This document shows, one piece after another, positions 52,104-56,734 of a stretch of DNA of 56,734 nt (within the stretch, counting starts at the first letter, position 1; each line of letters opens with the position of its first letter). Under the pieces are notes generated by a model that had not been told where the DNA came from, did not search any database, and saw only the letters and a list, made by a program, of their open reading frames with translations. Source of the stretch: Gemmatimonadota bacterium (lineage in GTDB: Bacteria > Gemmatimonadota > Gemmatimonadetes > Gemmatimonadales > GWC2-71-9); the NCBI GenBank assembly GCA_003221035.1, contig QHUB01000027.1:1-56734 (forward strand), written 5' to 3'. Made by a program: the position numbers and the translations under genes.

Positions 52104-54031
52104 CACGTGCCTGCCGGCAAAGGAGGGTCAGAATCTACGGAACTCTTTCGCAGCGCGCGAAATAGTGACGCGACCGCCCGGACATGCGGACTCGATTCGC
52201 GGCGCCGGGTGAGCAGCTCGAGTCCAAAGGGCACCTTGAAGCCCGCGATGCGGACCGCGACCGCGCCGACCGTGGCGTGCCCCAGTTGCGAGTGAAAGCC
52301 GACCGTCCAGCCTTTCGCCTGCGCAACGAGCGCCCAGACGGTCGCACGGTCGTCGTACGTCGCCTCGATCCGCGGCTGTACTCCGGCGCTGGTCAACGCG
52401 GCCAGCACGCGGTCGTAGAACGCCGGGTCATAGGACCGGTCCATGAACATGAACGGGGCGTTCGTCAGATCGCCCGGCGCGATTTCCCGACGACGCGCGA
52501 GCGGGGAACTGGCGCTCACCAGCGCGGAGTCCAGAGGGTCGTCCACCAGCCGCGTGGCCAGTATCCCGTCGGTTCGCGACCGGATTGTGGGAAACTGGTG
52601 CGCCAACCCCACGTCGATCCGGGCGGCGAGCAGTGCCGTCCGTTGCGTCGGCGTGGTCAACTCTTCGACACGAAGCTGAATGTCGGGGTATCTGACGCCG
52701 CAGCGCGCCGTCACCTGCGCCAACAGGCCGGTCGCGGCGGTGGTCGCTACCGTGCCGATCACGCACCGCCCCTCGACGACGCGCCTCGCCCGGCTCACCT
52801 CGCGGACGAGATGATCGGCGTCGTCGAGGATGGCGCCGGCATCCGTGGCCAGCGAACGGCCTGCGCCCGTCAATGCAACGCCGCGCGCCGAGCGCTCCAG
52901 CAGGGTGAAGCCCAGCGCATGTTCCAGCGCCCGTAACCGGCGCGAGAGCACCGGCTGTGCGATGCCGAGACGAGTTGCGGCGCGGCCGATGCTCGGGAGC
53001 GTGCTGACGGTCAGCAGCGCGCGCAGCTGCCGGAGCTGCAGATCCGCGGGGAGCGTTCCGGTGGGGCGCGGCGCACGAAACAGCAAGTTGCGCGAGCGCT
53101 GCCGACCACCCGGCGGAGGCCGTATGCGTGACTCAGGATAGTGCCGCGCGACCTCGCGCATGCGCTGCAGCACGGTGTGCACCACCGCGCGTCGCTCGTT
53201 CCGGCGCCACACGGCCGTCATGTCCACGTGTAGCGCCAGGCTCTCGATGGGAAGCGTCAGTGTTCCCTCGGGAGGCGCGTGGGCGGCGCGGGCGCGCGAA
53301 ATCAGGGTCCAGCCGTGCTCCGTGGCGATCATGAGGTGCGCGGCGCGTAAGTCCCCGTCCAGCGCAATCACCGGTGAGCGCATCCCCGCCCGGCGCAGCG
53401 CCTGTGCGACCCGTGACTGCACCGCGGCCGACGCTGTGCCGCGTGCGAATACAAAGGGGAACGCACTCAGATCTTCCAAGGTGACGGCGCTTCGAGTCGC
53501 GAGGGGATGGTGTCGCGAAACGATCACCTGGTCCAGCGTTTCGACCCACAGGGGCTCACTCTCGAGTCCGGGGCGCAGCTCACTCTCCGTGCACACGGCC
53601 ACGTCCGCATGATCCTGGGAAACTGCATCGGCCGGTGTCGGTTGCTCGAAGTCGCGGATCGAGAGGGTGATTCCCGGGTAGCTCGATCGAAGCGCGTCCT
53701 GCACGTCGATGGGAAATCCGCGCGCGGCCGCGGCCCGGGTCACGGCGAGCACGATGTGGCCGCGGTGCCCGGCCGCGGTCGCCTCGGCGCTGTCGAGCGC
53801 GCCGGCCAATCCCTGCAGGATCCGGGCACCAGCGCGCGCGAAAGCCGCGCCGGCAGCCGTGAGCTCCACACCCTTGGCGTGGCGCGTCAGCAGGTCGACG
53901 CCGAGCTCGCGCTCCAGCGCGTGAACGCGGCGCGAAAGCGCCGGCTGAGCGAGGTGCACGTGCCGCGCGGCGCGGCTGAGCGACTGCTTTTCAACGACGG
54001 CAGCGAAGCATTGCAGATCTCTAAGCTCTAT
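52103..54031 (-). CDS. Tandem double LysR-family transcription regulator, apparent AUA start
   Basis: 642 residues holding two complete LysR units in one frame without a stop. Module 1 has an HTH at 1-60 (MELRDLQCFAAVVEKQSLSR, then AQPALSRRVHALE) and an effector domain at about 90-290. A linker at about 300-328 contains PPPGGRQRSR. Module 2 has an HTH at about 330-390 (LRQLRALLTVSTLPSIGRAA, AQPVLSRRLRALE) and an effector domain at about 415-620. The first ATG/GTG/TTG in frame is the GTG at 53959, which would delete the first 24 residues, including HTH helix 1. The ATA at 54031 stands exactly where LysR proteins begin and has GGAG five bases upstream. It ends in an overlap with the histidine kinase gene. 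Confidence 0.82.
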   Translation of the reverse strand: MELRDLQCFAAVVEKQSLSRAARHVHLAQPALSRRVHALERELGVDLLTRHAKGVELTAAGAAFARAGARILQGLAGALDSAEATAAGHRGHIVLAVTRAAAARGFPIDVQDALRSSYPGITLSIRDFEQPTPADAVSQDHADVAVCTESELRPGLESEPLWVETLDQVIVSRHHPLATRSAVTLEDLSAFPFVFARGTASAAVQSRVAQALRRAGMRSPVIALDGDLRAAHLMIATEHGWTLISRARAAHAPPEGTLTLPIESLALHVDMTAVWRRNERRAVVHTVLQRMREVARHYPESRIRPPPGGRQRSRNLLFRAPRPTGTLPADLQLRQLRALLTVSTLPSIGRAATRLGIAQPVLSRRLRALEHALGFTLLERSARGVALTGAGRSLATDAGAILDDADHLVREVSRARRVVEGRCVIGTVATTAATGLLAQVTARCGVRYPDIQLRVEELTTPTQRTALLAARIDVGLAHQFPTIRSRTDGILATRLVDDPLDSALVSASSPLARRREIAPGDLTNAPFMFMDRSYDPAFYDRVLAALTSAGVQPRIEATYDDRATVWALVAQAKGWTVGFHSQLGHATVGAVAVRIAGFKVPFGLELLTRRRESSPHVRAVASLFRALRKSSVDSDPPLPAGT

Positions 54032-54112
54032 GCTGTCTCCGCATGGGTTTCACTCACGATTGGTATTTGCACCAACCCCCGTGTCCCTGGCTATTTGCCC
54101 CAAAGGCCTATG
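54032..54112. promoter_or_regulatory. Divergent promoter gap of the regulator locus
   Basis: 81 bp between the double-LysR start (minus) and the receiver start (plus). On the minus side GGAG precedes the ATA by five bases. On the plus side a motif-like sequence, TTGCCCCAAAGGCCTA (54095-54110), abuts the receiver start and includes AAAGG as its ribosome-binding site. LysR proteins often bind such divergent gaps, so autoregulation is plausible. Confidence 0.5.
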
Positions 54113-54562
54113 ATGACGGAGGCAAAGGTGCACGAAGGGGATCACGGAGACCGCGACACGTCTTTACTGCTGCCCGGTCGCGGGGAGCTGGTGCTGGTGG
54201 TAGACGACGACGACAAGCTGCGCACCGCGCTCGGCCGGATGCTGAAGAGTCTCGGCTTCTCCGTGGTGACCGCGGCGGATGGACTCGACGCGCTCGACGT
54301 CGTGCAAACGCTCACGACCCCGATCGATGCCGCGCTGGTCGATGTCGTGATGCCCAAACTCGGCGGACCCGAGCTGATTGATCGGCTCGCGCAACGCGGC
54401 ATTTACCCGGTCGTGATCTACATGACCGGTTACGAAGATCCAACCCGTCTCACTCGCGTCCTCGAGTCACCGAGCGTGACGCCGCTGCTGCACAAGCCCT
54501 TCACCCTGCATGCGCTCGTGCTGGTGCTGCGCAATCTGCTGGACCGCCGTCGCAAGCGCTGA
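54113..54562 (+). CDS. Receiver-only response regulator
   Basis: 149 residues with a single CheY-like receiver domain. The acidic pocket is VVDDDDK, the phospho-acceptor is Asp77 in ALVDVVMP, the switch Thr is in YMTGY and the Lys in LLHKPF. There is no DNA-binding or enzymatic output domain. A 24-residue polar N-terminal tail precedes the fold. Two adjacent ATGs (54110, 54113) are possible starts; the second has AAAGG six bases away. It is divergent from the double-LysR/MASE1 kinase pair and is the best candidate phosphorylation partner for that kinase. Confidence 0.88.
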   Translation: MTEAKVHEGDHGDRDTSLLLPGRGELVLVVDDDDKLRTALGRMLKSLGFSVVTAADGLDALDVVQTLTTPIDAALVDVVMPKLGGPELIDRLAQRGIYPVVIYMTGYEDPTRLTRVLESPSVTPLLHKPFTLHALVLVLRNLLDRRRKR

Positions 54563-54840
54563 GTTGTCGCGGGGTGTCGGGGCGGCCGGCTGAGCGGAAA
54601 AAATTGGCCGGGAATGATCGGCCACGTGGTTTGGCGCTGGCCGTCACAGCTACAAACCGGAACCGTGACCGAGCCATCCCCGGCTTTTCTGCTTAGATCA
54701 GACCCGCGGTGCACTTAATGGTGAACGTAGGCCGGACGCTCACGCAGACGCCGTTGGACTTTGGTGAAATGCCGCGCTCAACCGACCCTTCGGCGAAACG
54801 TCAGAGTCGTGTCCGGTGGCCCGGACGACTCCGCCTTCCT
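54563..54840. other. Intergenic region between convergent genes, with hairpin and 16-bp motif copy i
   Basis: 278 bp. TTGGACTTTGGTGAAA (54754-54769) is a copy of the right-half motif. A hairpin (GAGTCGT 54804-54810 with ACGACTC 54825-54831, inner GTCCGG/CCGGAC) lies nine bases beyond the stop of the minus-strand barrel gene and can terminate it. I see no convincing coding sequence or RNA gene, although a motif copy here, away from a gene start, could mark an unannotated transcript. Confidence 0.45.
54804..54831 (-). terminator. Hairpin after barrel-protein gene
   Basis: Seven-bp stem with an inner six-bp alternative stem and four-base loop, just after the stop at 54841 on the minus strand. 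It lacks a T-run, so efficiency is uncertain. Confidence 0.5.
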
Positions 54841-55827
54841 TCATAATGCGATGCGGTAGTTCATCATCAGCATGAACGACACGCGGCCGACAAAACCTGC
54901 CTCCGCCCGGAATCCCCAATGCTTGCCGATGTCGTACGTTCCGCCGACCAGGAGATTCCAGGGATCGGCGACCTTCTTGTTCAGCGAATAGTTGACAGTA
55001 GTGGTATCGAGGCCTCCCCCGATCCGTTGCACGAAGTTGTCCACGAGGGCCTTCTGCGCGGCGCTCAATCCCTGATACCACGCCGAGTTCTGATAATTGT
55101 TGAAGAGCGAATCGGTGCCGGGGGGAATGACGTCGGCGAGGTTGACCGATCCCAGGGTCTCGTTCTTCATCCCCTGATACATCGTGCCGATCCACGCCGT
55201 CGCGCGCATGCGGTCTTTTCGTTGCCCGACGCGAAACGCCTTCCCTATGCGCATGCTCAGGACGTTCACCGGCACCGGATTGGCGAGCAGGCTCGACCCG
55301 CCCCACTGGTGGTTGAAATCCACCACGAAGAAGTTGCGTTTGATCCCGAACGCGCCCGTGAGTCCGAGTCCCACGTTCGTCGCCGTAAAGTCGGCCGTGG
55401 TCGTGAAGTCGACCGGGGCGACGATGTGGACCGTCGTGTGTCCATTTCCCCTGCCGACCATGCCGTACACGTTCAGGAACGGAAACAGCCAGAGATCAGC
55501 CCGTGCGTTCACGTTCGTGAGTTTCGCTTCGGCCTTCTCGAAGGTGATGAAGCTGGCCGGCTGCGGCGGTTGATTGAATCCTAGTCCCAGGTCTGAGATC
55601 ACGATGTCCTGGTTCGCGTAGAAGCTGCCGATGTTGAAGCCGAATGGGAGCGGGAGATCGAAACCCCGCTCGATCGCCTTGCGGCCCCAGATCGGAAAGA
55701 CCTGATGGTAACCGGCGAGTATGCTGTCGCGCTCCGCCTGCGTCAGCGCGAGGTCGGGGTTCTGCTGGGCCACGGCGCGAAGCGGCAGCAGCAACGCCAC
55801 GCAGCCGATCAGGACACGGTTCATCAT
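54841..55827 (-). CDS. Outer membrane beta-barrel protein, unknown
   Basis: 328 residues with signal peptide ending at RAVAQQ. The mature part has strand pairs typical of a barrel (ADLWLFPFLNVYGMVGRGNG, TNVGLGLTGAFGIKRNFFVV, HWGFRAEAGFVGRVSFMLMM) and ends in MNYRIAL. Its overall pattern resembles putative lipid- or substrate-transport porins annotated only as hypothetical. The start ATGATG overlaps the stop of the upstream barrel gene, so the two are a translationally coupled pair. Confidence 0.72.
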   Translation of the reverse strand: MMNRVLIGCVALLLPLRAVAQQNPDLALTQAERDSILAGYHQVFPIWGRKAIERGFDLPLPFGFNIGSFYANQDIVISDLGLGFNQPPQPASFITFEKAEAKLTNVNARADLWLFPFLNVYGMVGRGNGHTTVHIVAPVDFTTTADFTATNVGLGLTGAFGIKRNFFVVDFNHQWGGSSLLANPVPVNVLSMRIGKAFRVGQRKDRMRATAWIGTMYQGMKNETLGSVNLADVIPPGTDSLFNNYQNSAWYQGLSAAQKALVDNFVQRIGGGLDTTTVNYSLNKKVADPWNLLVGGTYDIGKHWGFRAEAGFVGRVSFMLMMNYRIAL

Positions 55828-56558
55828 TTGGGACTCTCCGCCTGGCGCGGTCCGCCGATCGGCAGACCGAAGCCCACGCCGAAGGTGTCGTTTTTACCTG
55901 GCCCGTCGGACAGCGCGTCACCGAACGCGTGGTACCAGACGAGGCGAATGCGCATGCTGTGGAGTCCGAGCTGCGGCGCGAGGGCGAACTCACCGGTCAC
56001 GCTGACGCCGCTGTCCCAGCGATTCACCCGCGACCAGAGCCCGACGGTGTAGGCGAGATCATCGGTGCGGGTCACGGTGCCGACATAGCGATCCTCGGCG
56101 CGCACGACGTAGCCGAGCTGCGGTCCGATCCCCAAACCAAAGCGACCGGCTCTGAGCTTCACCAGGATCGGAATCGTGATGTAGCCCAGCGTGCGCGTCA
56201 CCGATACGTCGCGCGCCGTGGCGAACGCGCTGTCCACGGCGTCCGCTCCGGTCGGGACAAACGGCAGGCCGCGCGCGCCCGCGGGAGACTTGAACGTGAA
56301 CTCCGGCTGAATCGACCATCGCCCGCCGAGCTTCACTTCGATGAACCCGCCGAGGTCCCACGATCTCAGGCGAGCCGCATCCGCGACGCCGGCGAGCGTC
56401 GTGCCCACGACGTCGAACTTGATGCCACCCTGAACGTTTTCCGACGCGAACTTGTCGCCGAAGAGCAGGACGAGCAGCGCCTGCGACCATGCCGCACGCA
56501 AGGGCAACAGGCAGAGCGTGACGGCAACCAGCGCCCGCGTGATGAGTCGAGTGGTCAC
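55824..56558 (-). CDS. Outer membrane beta-barrel protein, PorT-like
   Basis: 244 residues from a GTG at 56558 with a signal peptide ending at AAWSQ. Strands such as GGIKFDVVGTTLAGVADAA, WSIQPEFTFKS, TLGYITIPILVKLRAG and FGLGIGPQLGYVVRAEDR follow the PorT/outer-membrane beta-barrel (OMP_b-brl) pattern. The C-terminal tail GGPRQAESPK is hydrophilic, which is unusual for a barrel that should end on an aromatic residue; the barrel may end at GVGFGLPI. It is coupled to the next barrel gene. Confidence 0.72.
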   Translation of the reverse strand: MTTRLITRALVAVTLCLLPLRAAWSQALLVLLFGDKFASENVQGGIKFDVVGTTLAGVADAARLRSWDLGGFIEVKLGGRWSIQPEFTFKSPAGARGLPFVPTGADAVDSAFATARDVSVTRTLGYITIPILVKLRAGRFGLGIGPQLGYVVRAEDRYVGTVTRTDDLAYTVGLWSRVNRWDSGVSVTGEFALAPQLGLHSMRIRLVWYHAFGDALSDGPGKNDTFGVGFGLPIGGPRQAESPK

Positions 56559-56575
56559 GGGGGAAGTCCTGCGGT

Positions 56576-56734
56576 TTACGCGAACGGCCCGACGCTCAAT
56601 ACGATACTGATGATCGCGACGACACCGACGAGCAACAGCAGGGCCGCGGCGATCACAGTGGCGGAGATCGGATAGGAGCTCTGGACGTGGATCAGCCCAT
56701 CCGCCGTGAGCTCGTCACGCAACCCGCGCAGCCC
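56576..56734 (-). CDS. Membrane protein, C-terminal fragment at window edge
   Basis: The last 52 residues of a gene that continues beyond the window. The visible sequence is GLRGLRDELTADGLIHVQSS, then one strong membrane helix (SATVIAAALLLLVGVVAIIS) and a short tail ending PFA. The stop TAA is at 56576-56578, 17 bases before the barrel gene's GTG. Too little is present to name a family. Confidence 0.55.
   Translation of the reverse strand, partial: GLRGLRDELTADGLIHVQSSYPISATVIAAALLLLVGVVAIISIVLSVGPFA

Noticed and set aside
53959-54031. GTG at 53959 as the start of the double LysR
   Set aside because: It would delete the first helix of a well-conserved HTH, and it has no ribosome-binding site comparable to the GGAG before the ATA.
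54430-54714. Small minus-strand gene after the receiver
   Set aside because: It overlaps the receiver in antisense, has no ribosome-binding site or family, and its amino acid composition is unlike neighbouring proteins.

Overview
The window is high-GC bacterial chromosome with almost no free space. Genes are packed in long co-directional runs, and most junctions are ATGA, GTGA or TTGA overlaps. Outer-membrane beta-barrels, lipoproteins, a TolC/MacA/MacB-type exporter and OmpA mark a Gram-negative. The Ser/Thr kinase fused to a TolB-like domain and TPRs, the bacillithiol deacetylase and the many lipoprotein and DUF families suggest Gemmatimonadota, or less likely Acidobacteriota. This is inferred from gene content only: there is no rRNA or marker phylogeny in the window. 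I see no tRNA, rRNA, CRISPR array, insertion sequence or prophage.

Left part (1-11.8 kb). A truncated tagaturonate-reductase-like gene diverges from a plus-strand run: OmpA lipoprotein, small membrane protein, DUF4112, lspA, Ser/Thr kinase-TPR. A minus-strand run of nine tightly spaced or overlapping genes (10594 down to 5596) follows: DUF2784, a Tat-signal class V aminotransferase, two lipoproteins, a holin-like protein, DUF423, a D-serine dehydratase-like enzyme, a small membrane protein and DUF2914. An intrinsic terminator sits directly in front of its first start codon.

Centre (11.9-26 kb). One 14-kb minus-strand run of 12 genes holds TolC, MacA-like adaptor, MacB-like ATPase and six FtsX/MacB-type permeases, arranged as three tandem pairs of two distinguishable types. 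It continues into bshB1, a cysteine desulfurase and mnmA.

Right-centre (26-39 kb). A creatininase-family gene starts head-to-head, with overlapping 5' ends, against a 1353-aa NtrY-like histidine kinase. A cluster of envelope genes follows: barrel proteins, a FadL-like porin, DUF3943, DUF481, DUF4136 and lipoproteins.

Right part (39-56.7 kb). A cupredoxin-like lipoprotein, an exported protein with kinase-like motifs, and a nucleotide-transporter-like protein with HEAT and cyclic-nucleotide-binding domains lie together. PI-PLC-like, PP2C phosphatase, PPK2 and SulP genes follow. A regulatory locus then combines a single polypeptide carrying two complete LysR regulators (apparently starting at AUA), a MASE1 histidine kinase and a divergent receiver-only protein. 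Two barrel proteins and a truncated membrane protein end the window.

Most notable: the double LysR and its unusual start, the kinase-like protein coupled to the nucleotide-transporter-like gene, the triplicated permease pair in a thiol/sulfur operon, and a 16-bp dyad motif recurring between genes in the right half.
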